Source: Apis mellifera
Taxonomy: Eukaryota; Arthropoda; Insecta; Hymenoptera; Apidae
Direction: 5' to 3'
NCBI RefSeq assembly: GCF_003254395.2
Contig: NC_037638.1
Span: forward strand, 21,839,352 to 21,903,351
Length of the DNA stretch: 64,000 bases
This document shows, in pieces, positions 24,601 to 35,941 of the stretch. Numbering within the stretch: the stretch's first letter is position 1; each line of letters starts with the position of its first letter. The position numbers and the translations under genes were made by a program. The notes beneath the pieces are model-generated. The model was given only the letters and a program-made list of their open reading frames with translations. It was not told the DNA's origin and ran no database searches.

Positions 24601-25920
24601 ACGAGACGTGTATCAGAGAGAGAGAGAGAGAGAACCGCGCCTTCCTTTCTCACCGGACATTCCGTGGACGGCGCGTGGAGGGAAAAGAGGAGAATTGCAG
24701 TTTACCATTAATGACTTGGGGTAATAATATATCGGAGGTCCGGCAAGCCGTGCCTCCCGCTGCCGCGGCGGCCAACTTGAAAGGGCCGACCTAACAGCGG
24801 GATGTCGTCAGCCCGATGCGGTCTTAGGCCTCGAAACCTTTACCACGGTATATATACACTCGCCGTGGGTGATGCCTTGTTGAAACACTGTGCGGCCATT
24901 GTTGTCCACGGACACAATTCCCTGGCTGGGGAACGCTCGCCGCGCCACCCTCTCGACCCCAAATGCGCTCTCCAACAACGATTTCCAACCAGACGATCCC
25001 GGACGAGGCGACCACCCTTTTTTTTCACCTGTGTCCGCCTCATCTACGAGTGTTGCGTACGAGAAAACGAAGTGACGCGAGGAGAAGAATTGTATGTATA
25101 TAGAAAGAGAGAGATTCTTTTCACGCTTTAATATTCAACTATGAATTTGAAACAAAGAGGGGTCACTTCCCTCGGTTAAAAATTTACTGGAAGCCAACGT
25201 GGAAAAGCCCGCTTTCCCACCGTGGGATTTAAGACCCATCTTATCCTCTCACGATCGCTTCCTTTCCGATCTTATAGTAATATAAGAGAAATCAACGCGT
25301 GAAATCGTGAAAAATCTAACCGCGCTATCTAAACGGGCAATGTAACCGTGTTAAGAAGTAAACCGTGACACGCACGTTGTAATTATTTTCCCATCGGATT
25401 AAAATCTCTCGGAAGAAAACTGTTTCACCTCTGTGTTAAAGAGCACATGGAAAAGCGTGTCAATCCGTGTCAACAGAGAGAGGGAGGGGGAGCGTTTTCG
25501 TTTTCACGGGTATCGATCGAGGGCAACATTATAGAGACGCGAGTCGGTGCACTTCTCGTCCGGTTGGCCATGCATCTTTGGGCTCGGCGAGCAGAGCACA
25601 CGGTTGCTGCACTCTCCGTGAACCGCTCCCGGGACGCATAAATCAAAGTCCTCCGTGGAGACTTGCCTCGGTTACGTTCTTCCTTACGTTTCCTCTCGCT
25701 CCTTCCTTCCTCGTTTCTCTACGCTTCTCCCACGATTGCTGCCGTAGAACGGATGCAGTCTCTTTCTCTTTCCAGCTTCTCGTCCTCTCCCCTTCGAACC
25801 AAGTCGAACGAGTGTCGCAGAATTTCTAATTCGAGCTAATCCTTTTTCGCCGCTCTAATTACATTATCAATTCACCGAGGGGTAAGGGACCTGCTGCTGG
25901 CCGGCGAGTGTGTATGCAGG

Positions 25921-25960
25921 CACGCGCGCGTGTATGCGCGCGTGCACGTACACGCGCGCG
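25921..25960. repeat. 40 bp alternating pyrimidine-purine tract (Z-DNA prone)
   Basis: Twenty consecutive pyrimidine-purine steps, mostly CG with CA, TG and TA, with no interruption. A second short alternating tract lies just before it at about 25909-25918. Alternating CG/CA tracts of this length are the classic Z-DNA-forming type. Confidence 0.85.
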
Positions 25961-26926
25961 GATACGCTCGGTGCATCGGCATTTACATGGTCGGCCTGTT
26001 GCACGTCGCGGCCTCGTCGCGCTCCACTGATTTATGGCGACCGAATAAATTATAAGGAGCGGATAGAAAAGAGCGTCAACCGGCTTTGGAGGACGGTGTC
26101 GGCAATTATCCTTTTGTGCTCCTCCCCCCTTCCCTCGCGCACGATCGATTATCTCCTCGCCGAGGGCCGACGAGGTCGAAATTTTCGACCGTCGAATCGA
26201 ATTTCGATTTTCGTGAAGAGTTATTTCTCTCGCGCTCTTGTATCCAGTCTCCCTTCTTTTTTTTTGGGAGAGCTTCGAGATTATTGAGCAGAGTAATGCA
26301 ATTAAAGCTTGCATTTTATGCGAGAGGATTACGCTTAAAACGGCGCCCGAAACGCCGTAGTTTACGGTAATTATATACGATCGTTATTATTCTCATTTCC
26401 ATTCGCTTTTCCTTCAAACAAAAATTAAATGTATTAAACGCTCGATATATCGTAGGATGAATGGTAAATTAGGGAGAGAGGAAGAGTGTGGAGAGAAGAG
26501 GGAGGAAAGGGAAAGAATATTTAATTACATATACTTAAATTTCTTCGAGTTCTCTCTCTCTCTCTCTCTCTCTAGATTTCCCTGGACAGATAAATCGCTA
26601 GCAAGAACGAAACACGACGCGTGTCTCCAACATCGCTCCCACGAGGGTGCGTCCCGATCTAATTATCATTCGAGACCCGATCGGAATGCCTTTGTCGTAG
26701 GAATCGAATTCCTACTTGGCCAGTGGTATAGGTGTGTCGCTGGTCAGCCTTAATTAGCCGACGCTCGCGACGGAAAATATATTTTAAAAGTCCGATCGGC
26801 TCGCTCGCTCGAGCTACACGTCGTAAGGATTAAACGATTAAACGTGATTCGTAATTACATCCCGTGAATAATGGAATTGGTATTTATGAAGTGTTGGCGA
26901 ATCTGCTGCACGGACCTCTTCTTCCC

Positions 26927-26947
26927 CCCCCCCCCCCCTCCCCCCTC
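26927..26947. repeat. Poly-C tract
   Basis: A run of about 14 C followed by T and six more C; the complementary strand is a G-run able to form G-quadruplex-like structure. Assembly errors are also common at such runs. Confidence 0.8.
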
Positions 26948-28208
26948 GGCCATAATGGATAACGCGATCCGGGCGTAATTTCGCGCTTAGGAAAGCACGT
27001 GGGCATAATTTACTACTTGGTCGAGCGAGAGACAGCTCCGGCTGAACGAGAGAGAAAGGATCGGCGGCGATCGGGAGGGGGAGGGGAATAAGCGCGCGAC
27101 GATCGTTCGAGGCTATCGTCTTCTCTCGGCCGGTATTGTTGCTTGGCATGCCGGTCGGATCGTTTAACAGGGCTGGGAGGCAGATGCAGCGCTCGGAAAC
27201 AAGAAACCGTATTATACGTCCTATCGCGTAGTTTTCACGATGACGTCATCTAAGATAGCGGATGGAGTAATACGAGACACCTCTTATCTGGCTTATTTAA
27301 CGATCACGTTTCATACATCTCCCATTCATAATATTTTCATTGTACGAATCGCCGATCCAATTACTCGTGGATACGAAATTATCGATATACCGTAGAATAG
27401 ATCGCGACAAAATACGATTTCGACGATTACCCCGATCGAATATCTCTCCCCGTTCTTTTCACATGTTCCACGATTTACAATTTACGCGAGGAATCGGTTG
27501 CTTCGTCGAGGAAGAAACAACTTCCTTTCCTCCACTCGACTCCCTTTTTATCGCGAAGATTAACTGCCCATCGCCCGTTTCTCATCGCGTTATTTATTTC
27601 CCTCCTTACACCCTCTATTTTCCTTTCGCGTCTACTATTCGATCGCGATATAATAAACCGGCGATCGGTGGATTAAGGTGGAAACATAACCATCGGGCAA
27701 CATCATCATCGCGTTGATGAAAGAAGGAAGGAGCCGCGGCTACGCGGCAAAAGGATACAACCTTTACACGGCTCCCACTTCGCTAATAATCACCGTAGCC
27801 TGCGTTTCACGACATCGAATTCGATTCGCGTTACATGACAGGTAACACGAGCGGTCGCGTGTAAACGGCCCCAACGGACTGATGACAGAGAGAGAGAGAG
27901 AGAGAGGAGGGGAGGGACGTGGACGCCAGGTACACGAGGTGGCGGAGAGAAACGAAAAATCGTTACCGTCGCGTTCCCGAGGAGGGAAGGAGAGAAAAAA
28001 TTTTTTGGACAGAGGATGGACACCGGCCGCGAGACGTCACTCATCGCGGACGTCGGCACCGTCGTCCAACCCTGTCGATATCAGTTACCGTACTCGCTGC
28101 GCGTCGCTTGATCGATGACCGACGCGATGGAAATGACATTTCGTGGAATGCCGTTGTCGTCGCCGACCACTTTTTTTTTCTCTTCCACGTTCGCTCTACT
28201 ACTGCTCT

Positions 28209-28232
28209 CCCTCTCTCTCTCTCTCTCTCTCC
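28209..28232. repeat. (CT)12 microsatellite
   Basis: Uninterrupted CT array within a pyrimidine-rich stretch (about 28165-28350). Confidence 0.9.
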
Positions 28233-29520
28233 CTTCGTTCACCCCTTTCTCTCTTTGTATCTCTGATTTTTTCCCCCCTCCCCTTTTTTCGCGCACGCTC
28301 TCTTTGTCCTTTTTCGTTTTTTTTCCCTTCCCTTCCCTCCCTTCCCTATATTGTTTTTATCTCTCCGCTGGAAATTAACGCGATTCGTTTTTTGACGGCG
28401 ATTCGGCTTGTTTTCGCGCGAACATTGGGAGCGGAGAGGGTTTATCATAAAAGTATGTCGGGGAGAGAGAGAGAAAAAAAAGCGAGTTTGTAAATTGTTC
28501 TATGTGTATAAATCTAGGATAAGCTAATATGTATGGATACAGCCGGGGAATAATCGTTAAATGAAATTGTGACCGGCCAACAGGTTTTGAACTGAACGCT
28601 AACTGTTCGTTCAATGGTTGCCGCGTTTTTTATTTGCATCAAAACGAACGGCGGTTAATTTTCGAAATCGCGAAACTCTGACACTCCCCCGCCATTGTTT
28701 CAACGGTGTAATTGGCCCACCTTTGACAGGAATCGTGCAACGGACACGCCAGTCGACGCGATTTCACGCGAAATATGCTTTGCATGCAAACTCCGTCGAT
28801 CCCGGACCCTCCTGAGCCACGTCCCCTCCTCCTCCCTCTCGATTTCTCCCTCCCTATTTTCGAGAAATATCATCATCCCAGAAAACGCAATATGTTTTTT
28901 TTTTTTAAAACTTCCTCCAGATTTCTTTTTAATCGCAATAACGCGATTTTTAATTGAAACGCGATATCGAGGACTTGAATCTAGAATTAAAAAAAAAAGG
29001 AAAGAAAGGAGAGAGAGAGAGAGAGAGAGAGGAAAAGAAACGCGATATTCCTTTTTTCGTTATCGCATTCGGTATTCGATTTCCAAATTTCTTCTTGTCG
29101 TTGCACCCGAGTTTTTAACAAAGCGAGGCGATAAAAATTTAACGCAGGAAAAATATTGTATACAAGCTGGAACGATTCATTGCTTTAAAGTCGGTCACAA
29201 TCCCGTCGGATGGCCTCTTTAAATCGGTAATTAAGCAGCATCCATCCGGTTAAAGGTTATTAAAATTCTTGGGAGGCGTGTATCAGAGGAGGAGGAGGAG
29301 GAGGAGGAGCGAGTTTTCGTTGGCTAACGGCATTACGGATTAATTTCCAGGGACAAAAAGGGTGCGTCAGAGGAAGGAAGGTTGGCGAAGGGAGGAGGTT
29401 GGGCACGGAAGGAGGACGGCTCTCATAAATTTCCCAGACCGGACTGGAACAAAAGGACGATCGTACGCCGAACAAACCGGCGTAAAAAAAAAAAAAAAAA
29501 ATCATCCCTACGTCCATATA

Positions 29521-29550
29521 CATACATACATACATACATACATACATACA

Positions 29551-29580
<30 letters not shown>
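29521..29580. repeat. (CATA)15 microsatellite
   Basis: 60 bp of perfect CATA tetranucleotide repeats preceded by an 18-20 bp A-run at 29483-29501. The repetitive Tyr/Ile/His frames across it are not genes. Confidence 0.95.
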
Positions 29581-29584
<4 letters not shown>

Positions 29585-31830
29585 CATACGTATATATCTT
29601 GATTAATTCAGATACTGTACGTTCGTGTTGGCTGCTCTCTCGCGAGGGGATACTCTTGTTGCGCAGACAGTGGAGAAGAGGAGGGAGAACGCGGTTGAAA
29701 CGCGGTTCCCGTGCCCTCCTGGTCCGACACGGCGGAACGACGTGGAAGCAGGAAGAAAGAGACGTCTAATGCACATCTACGGCTATCACGAACGACATAA
29801 TTGCGAGGTATACTTCATTAAATGAGATCGTCTGAGTCGGTGGGCGTATACGAGCTCCGTCTCGTCAACGTTGATTCCCGGTCCTCGCGTTGCCACGGTG
29901 TTGTACGTGTACACGTACACACACACATACCTGAAGGGAAGAGGATTCTCTTTCCAACCCCCATTTCTCTCCCCGTCTCTCCCGATACGTACGCGATCTC
30001 TTCTCCGTTCCTTTTTCTCACCTTTTTCTCCCCCGCTACATCTGTCCATCCTCTTTCGATTCGCGCGCGCCGCCGCCACCCTCCCCCCCACGTATATACA
30101 CACACGCCAGGTTTAACCCTCTCTGCGACGACGAGCAGTACTCCACTCGAAAGCTTTGACATCGGAGACGTCGGCAAGTATACATCCGGAGGACGGATTT
30201 ATCGGATATTCTTCTCAACGAGGGAAGGGGAGGCAGACGAAAAATTTTAACCGCGATAGTAAAGAGAGAGAGAGAGAGAGAGGAGTTATTATCGCGTCGA
30301 AGAGAATTTTTGCGAAGATTTCAAGATTCCAAGGTTGCGTTGTAAAAATTGTATATACCAGGGGGTAGGGAACGGAAAATTTTGAACGCGAGCGAATTTT
30401 GCTTGGAAAGGGGGATGTTTATTAAACGCGTAATATTCGTTGGAAAAGAAAAAAAAAGAAGGAAAGATCTCCGCCGCATGATCGACTCCTTTGTTCACGG
30501 GTTGCTCCGCGTTTAATTGCTAATTACAAAATTCTTTGTTACTCCCATCAGTGTCAAATTGTTCTTTTCTACGTCGAAGAGGAGGAATTTTGTTTAATTA
30601 GTCTGCAAGTCTTTCCGCCTCGTTGCCTCCGTCGCCTCCGCTCTCTCTCTCTCTCTCTCTCTCTGCAGCCTCTTGATATCGGTATTCCTTTTCCCTCTCA
30701 TTTTGGAACACGATCGAGAGAAGTGTATTGATTGTCCCCGTGTATGCGAGCGACGGGACGAGTGACATTTTATTGGGTTTAATCAAGAGGAGAAACTGTC
30801 GGCAATTTTGCTTGTATACCTTCGTATAATTACCGATTGTACTGTCCTTCTCGCATTATTAGAGGGATATCGAGCACGAGGAGCGCAAGGATGAAGAGCG
30901 AGATGAAAGGAAAGGCGGAATAATTGTACGCAGAGGAGCGCGCAGAAGATGCAAGGGCCCGAGGGACCGGTCTTCGAGTCCAGTTCCGATCGGTCGTACG
31001 TCTTCTTGAGATACTGCTCGTATCGAGTTTCCTGGAGGATCGACGTATATCGTCCTCCACGCCGGCAAGAAACGACAGGGCTGCAGAACGCCGTTTCCCA
31101 CTGCGGTGGACGCGGCGTTTCGCGTACGGTATGCAGCCGTACGGGACGACACCGCCCCCATGGGTCAAAGACCATTGACGCCGGGAGGAGGAGGAAGGGA
31201 AGGGAAGGGGGAGGGGGCTAATAAACGTAGCACGTGTCTTCCCCATCGAGCGGAAACTTGTAAATGCAGCTTCGATACTACGCTACGCCGAGTTAATTAA
31301 AGAAACAATGTGTCCAATTCTCCCCCGCTCTTTCTCCCCCGCTGCTTTCAATGGATCGAACGATAGAATTTTATAACGAACTCGTGCACTCGACGGAAAA
31401 ATTGTTCCTCTTCCTCCTCCCCTCCCCTCCTTCTCTCCGTTAACTCTTGTGTAATTTAATATTCCATAACTTTTTTACTCCCTCCCTTACTCCCGTAAAT
31501 TTTTCCTCTGTAAAAAGGAGTAATCGTGTAAACGAAGGAAACGAATTGGAAGAATGGCGTAGCCATAATATGTTCCAGTAATGGCTTTTCTGTTACAATA
31601 TATATATGTATATATATATAATATACGGAATATAAAAAAGTTGAAATGTTAAGTGGAATTGATGAATTCGTGATGTAGATTAAACGCGGTATTAAACTCG
31701 AAGGATTAATATGAAAAATTCATCCGCTTGATACCGTATTCCGCGAATTTTCCCAGCGCGTTTGCAAAATTGCACGGATTCACGGTCGAATTTTAAGGGG
31801 AGATTCTCTTTAATCCAGCATGGTGGAATG

Positions 31831-31854
31831 AAGAAGAAGAAGAAGAAGAAGAAG
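31831..31854. repeat. (AAG)n microsatellite
   Basis: About eight AAG copies, followed by further imperfect purine-rich GAA/GAGG sequence to about 31900; an all-purine tract of roughly 70 bp. Confidence 0.88.
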
Positions 31855-32832
31855 GGAAAGAAGAGGAGGACGAAGAAAAAGGAGAAGAAGAAGAAGAAAG
31901 CAGAGTTAGGATAAAGAATCTACGAGCGCGTTTTATAAGATTTCGAGAGTGACTTAATAAGTTGTACGACTGTGCTCATCGAGCGAGAAAGCAGCGTCGG
32001 GAATCGCTGAAAGAAGACTAATGAACTTGTTGGCTCATGGCCGAAAAGAGGGTCATTTCGTGGTTCTTAACCACGGCTTGAATAAAACGGTCATTTTGTT
32101 CTTGGCAACTTGGTTTGAAATTTTCGAAAAAAAAGAAAAAAATATGCATCTGCCGTACCGGTTGATGAGGAATATTCGGATATTAATTGTTCCGTAAAGT
32201 TAAATTAACGATAAATCTTGAATCTCTTTTATTTAAATCTTTTTAACGCGACACGATACTTATTAGATGCTTTTAAATGATTTTCATTTTCAACTTTGTC
32301 TATGATTTCGGGCATAATTTTTATTGGCAAATTATCGTCTACAGTTTCCGAAATGTGCTTCTAATGAAAATTCAGTCGATCAGCCAGCCAGGGCAAAATT
32401 GATCGTAAACGGATTGGTCAGTGCGATCGACAACCGGTGACCGCGTTCAATATACCGACTTAAATAATAAACGGTTCTCGGGGACACAATGTAAACGCGT
32501 GCGTGTATCTTGGTTAGCGAAGTACACAGAATGAGGAAATCAGGCAGCGAAATGCTTGAGGAAGATCAACAACGCGTTGAATCGTTGAGGTGGAGTGGAA
32601 AGTTTGGACAGGAGCGAAGGCGGTTCACTTGGTCTAAAAACTTTCTAAATTAGAGTATAGTTTGGAAGGCAAAGAGTGCAATGATTTTTAACTAGTATTC
32701 TTTCGGTAAAAATTTCGAAGAAAATTGGTTGGAAGTTTAATTTAAAAAAGAAGTAAGTTGTTTAGTTTTATTAACCACCGGGCGACCTCAAGCTGATTGA
32801 AGTGGAATATTAAAAAAAAAAAAAATGCGTCG

Positions 32833-33088
32833 AAGAGGGAATATTAATATTGGCCAGCAGGAAAAATTTGCTATTGAAATTAAAGAAGAAACTATCATCT
32901 ATCGTTACCGACCATAATTGGACCGCGTAGTTTTTGTTATATCGGTGGAACGAGATTAATTTTTAAAATTGGTAAATCTCGACAGCGTAATGAAGATTTG
33001 AAAAGATTGCGTAATAATATTGCTCTGAAAATTTTTAAAGGGAGCAGTGCAGAGGACTGCTGTGAAGTTATTTTTGAAATTTTTTAAT
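32833..33088 (+). pseudogene. Decayed coding-like stretch, plus strand (family unknown)
   Basis: After a run of A at 32811-32824 a frame opens near 32825 with MRRRGNINIGQQEKFAIEIKE and stops after about 30 codons. From about 32890 a second frame, shifted by one step, is open for about 67 codons to a TAA near 33087. It contains the very protein-like stretches KIGKSRQRNEDLKRLRNN and SSAEDCCEVIFEIF. Two AATAAA-like motifs follow (about 33086-33101). The composition (charged, amphipathic, low in Pro) differs from the chance frames nearby. A helical DNA-binding or transposon-derived protein with one frameshift would fit, but I recognise no family, and chance cannot be excluded. Confidence 0.22.
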
Positions 33089-33114
33089 AAACGACAATAA
33101 AACAAAACTCGAGG

Positions 33115-33354
33115 ATGTATTCCAACAATGTTACAACGCCTCTAAAGAATGCGAATTTGCGATGTATGGGGGCGGATTGCAACTCTGAATGTGTATGTGT
33201 CCTTTACGTTGGTTTGAAGCTATGGTTGTGGTTTGTAACATTGTTGCAGTGCGCCAAAATTAAATGGAATACTAGAAACACACGACGTGACCATTTTAAC
33301 ATTGCTGTACAGCTCGAAATTACTTCGGGAAACTTAGAGGAATTATGCTACTAA
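33115..33354 (+). other. Unassigned small open frame, 79 codons
   Basis: ATG-initiated frame rich in Asn, Cys and Leu with a hydrophobic centre (CVLYVGLKLWLWFVTLLQC) and a basic tail. It follows the decayed stretch by about 25 bp and lies in the same AT-rich island. Inside it, CAACAATGTTACAA (33123-33137) and its reverse complement (about 33234-33248) form an inverted repeat, which suggests a mobile-element remnant rather than a host gene. Not recognised. Confidence 0.15.
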
Positions 33355-33699
33355 TTGAACTTACTGTCAAAGATCGTGAAATGTAATAATTGTTTAATAA
33401 TTGTTTACAATTGAAAGGAAATTAGTATAAACTAGCGTACTTTAGTGTATTTAATTTATAAATACACGTTTAATTTACAATATTATTGTTTCATCTGAAA
33501 CAATATTGACTTATGAACAAATCGAATATATTTTCTATCATAAATGAATCTTATGCTATTATATTCATTAATTTAAATTCGATTGATTATTAAATTTGTA
33601 ATTTAAATTCGATACATCTTCGCGCGCTAATTACAACGCGGAACTCCCGCTCGAAAAGTATCACGTGATCCGGTGTCATGCGCGGTGTCATGTCGTTAA

Positions 33700-34082
33700 T
33701 TGCGTTGTGCGTAATAAGTTGAAATTGACGAGCCTTAGTGAAATTTGTGAATAATACGATAATAATAAAGTTTTCTGTGCGAAACAAGTTCTCTATTTCG
33801 TGTAATTATCTATTCTGAAAAGGTAAGACAAAGTATAAAATAATATATTTCTATATTTATTGCGCTATATGTTCGAAAAGTATTCGTCGCGAATATCATC
33901 TTCGATTTTTATCGTTACTAAAAATTTTATTTTAATTTATGTCCAATGCAAGCAGATATCACGTGATTTTCCTGAAATTAAATCAATTCAAGAATCATGC
34001 TCGCCAAAATTTCGATACTGCGACAGTATTTGCGTTGTAATTTTTCTAACCTCTACGACGCTTTCGAGTTCATCGTGTCAAG
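33700..34082 (+). other. Candidate 5' exons of a small plus-strand gene
   Basis: A GC-richer, promoter-like patch with an E-box (CACGTG) lies at about 33625-33700. It is followed by a possible untranslated exon ending at 33822 (CTGAAAAG|gtaaga). A 133 bp intron ends with the acceptor aatgcaagcag, and a second exon spans 33956-34082 with donor GTCAAG|gtaagaa. From an ATG at 33997 this second exon encodes 28 residues, beginning MLAKISILRQYLRCNF, and ends in phase 2. The exon at 35942-36197 is phase-compatible. No family is recognised. It would run opposite to Cirl. The evidence is splice-site logic plus protein-like composition only. Confidence 0.25.
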
Positions 34083-34254
34083 GTAAGAATTTTTCTTTAT
34101 CATAGGGAATATATATATAGATAGATGAAAGAAAATGCATTATTTTTTTATTTTATACCATATTATACAGTAGAATTTCATTTATATGAACAAAAATGTC
34201 TAGTTATTTGGACTCTAACTAATCTTCTATTATCTGAATTATTCTATGACATTA

Positions 34255-35500
34255 TATGACATGTTTCTTCATTTATATGAACATTTTGTAACAATGTAAG
34301 TGTTAATGTATTTTGTATCTTTATGATTTTTATCTATATCTTTGTATTAGTATCTTTGATACAAGATAATTAAATAATTAATTTATTAAACATTAGACAC
34401 TTACTTTGTTTGTTCAAATTATTTCAAATTTATATTTGATATCTTATAAATTTTGGAGATAATCTTTCATAATTTTCTCTTGATATAAACTTTTTGTAAC
34501 TATGTAAGTATCAATATATCTTCATTTGTACCTATATCTTTATATTTGTATCTTTGATACAATATAATTATATTATATTGTATTGTAATTATATTATATT
34601 GTATCTTTAATACAATATAATATATAATTAAACAATTAATTTATTAAATATTGAATACTTACTTTGTTTGTTCAAATTATTTCAAATTATTTTCAAATTT
34701 ATATTTGATACCTTATTATAAATTTTGAAGATAATTTCATGATGATTTTCTCTTGATATAAAACTTTCTGTAACAATGTAAGTGTCAATATATCTTCATG
34801 ATTTATCTATACCTTTAGATTTGTATCATATAATTATATTATATTGTATTTTTGATACAATATAAATTCTTTAATTATATATTATATTGATACAATATAA
34901 TATATAATTAAAGAATTAATTTATTAAGCATTAGACACTTATTTTGTTTGTTCAAATTATTTCAAATTAGTTTCAAATTTATATTTGATATCTTATTATA
35001 AATTTTGAAGATAATCTTTCATGATTTTCTCTTGATATAAACTTTCTGTAACAATGTAAGTATTGTATCTTTGATACAATATAATTCTGTAACAATGTAA
35101 GTGTCAATATATCTTCATGATTTGTATCTATATCTTTATATTTGTATCTTTGATACAATATAATTATATTATATTGTATCTTTGATATTCTTTAATTATA
35201 TATTATATTGTATCAAAGATACAATACTTACATTGTTACAGAAAGTTTATATCAAGAGAAAATCATGAAAGATTATCTTCAAAATTGTATCAAAGATACA
35301 ATATAATATATAATTAAAGAATTAATTTTTTAAGCATTAGACACTTAATTTTGTTTGTTCAAATTATTTTAAATTATTTTCAAATTTATATTTGATATCT
35401 TATTATAAATATATTTATATATTATATAAATTATTTATATATTTTGATATCTTATTATAAATTTTGGAGATAATCTTTCATGATTTTCTTTGATACAAAT
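34255..35500. repeat. Tandem array of 210-280 bp units inside the element
   Basis: A marker ACAATGTAAGT (with variants) recurs at about 34291, 34499, 34773, 35051 and 35092. Each time it is preceded by TTTTCTCTTGATATAAACTT-like or TATATGAACATT-like sequence and followed by TATCTTCATGATTTGTATCT-like sequence. A second marker, TTTGTTTGTTCAAATTATTTCAAA, lies in the first half of each unit. The units differ by small indels, so they are old; the fifth marker follows the fourth after only 41 bp, a local slippage. Confidence 0.82.
35001..35286. repeat. Perfect 85 bp inverted repeat with 116 bp spacer
   Basis: Bases 35001-35085 and 35202-35286 are exact reverse complements over 85 bp by my reading. 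The spacer is itself AT-rich and partly palindromic. A transcript would fold into a long perfect hairpin. Perfect arms beside diverged tandem units show that the inversion is younger than the tandem array, or has been kept equal by gene conversion. Confidence 0.88.
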
Positions 35501-35941
35501 ATAATTAAAATTAAAAGTGATGAGGGTATTAGAGTATAAAAATAATCTGAATATTACATAGATTAATATAAATAGAATTCTACTGTATATATTATACATA
35601 GGCTAATTAAACTAAAGTTATTATTAGCTTATATTCCCTATATATATATTATATTAATATCATTTTGCAATATAATAAATTCTTCATATTAAAATATGAA
35701 TAAATAAATTAAATATCTTATCGGTCAACTAATAAAGCGTCAACCAATATCTTTATATTCATTCAATTTTTTTAAAGTAACACATTTAACATAATTCAAA
35801 GTATTTTCGCGTTTTTTTATAATCCTTTTTCGTACGGGGAATCTTAATAGCTTTGCTTTTGCTGTTGCTGTTAAGATTAAATTCCATTTAAACGGAGTAG
35901 CGCGTTTTAACATAGAATTTACGTTCAGACATTCAATTCAG

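Larger units (their letters stand above)
19970..32400. other. Region upstream of the first visible Cirl exon; no supported gene
   Basis: 12.4 kb, probably 5' intron of Cirl, mixing GC-rich stretches (20400-20800, 21900-22400, 23700-24100, 24700-25100, 30900-31200) and AT-rich ones, with many microsatellites. The 217-codon minus open frame at 20195-20848 and the others here lack domains, splice logic or normal composition. A speculative start-exon candidate ending at 24499 is discussed under findings. Confidence 0.6.
34168..35585. mobile_element. Non-autonomous pogo/Tigger-like DNA transposon (MITE), 1,418 bp
   Basis: The element begins CAGTAGAATTTCATTTATAT at 34168 and ends with the inverted copy at 35585 (18 of the first 20 bases match). 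Both ends are flanked by TA (34166-34167 and 35586-35587), the target site used by Tc1/mariner and pogo elements. Pogo/Tigger ends of the form CAGTAGAAyCTCGATTATCCGAA, as I recall them, are similar. The inside is extremely AT-rich, has no transposase frame, and consists of diverged tandem copies of a unit of about 210-280 bp plus a perfect 85 bp inverted repeat. The family name is inferred from the ends and the TA only. Confidence 0.72.

Noticed and set aside
25785..25810. TTCGAACC, possible tRNA B box on the minus strand
   Set aside because: No T-stem pairing, no A box and no cloverleaf can be drawn around it.
29521..29606. Tyr/Ile/His repeat proteins in several frames
   Set aside because: Readings of the (CATA)15 microsatellite.
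30783..31246. Stack of open frames on both strands in a GC-rich patch
   Set aside because: All three minus frames and two plus frames are open, as expected from GC-rich DNA with few stops; no frame shows a recognisable motif.
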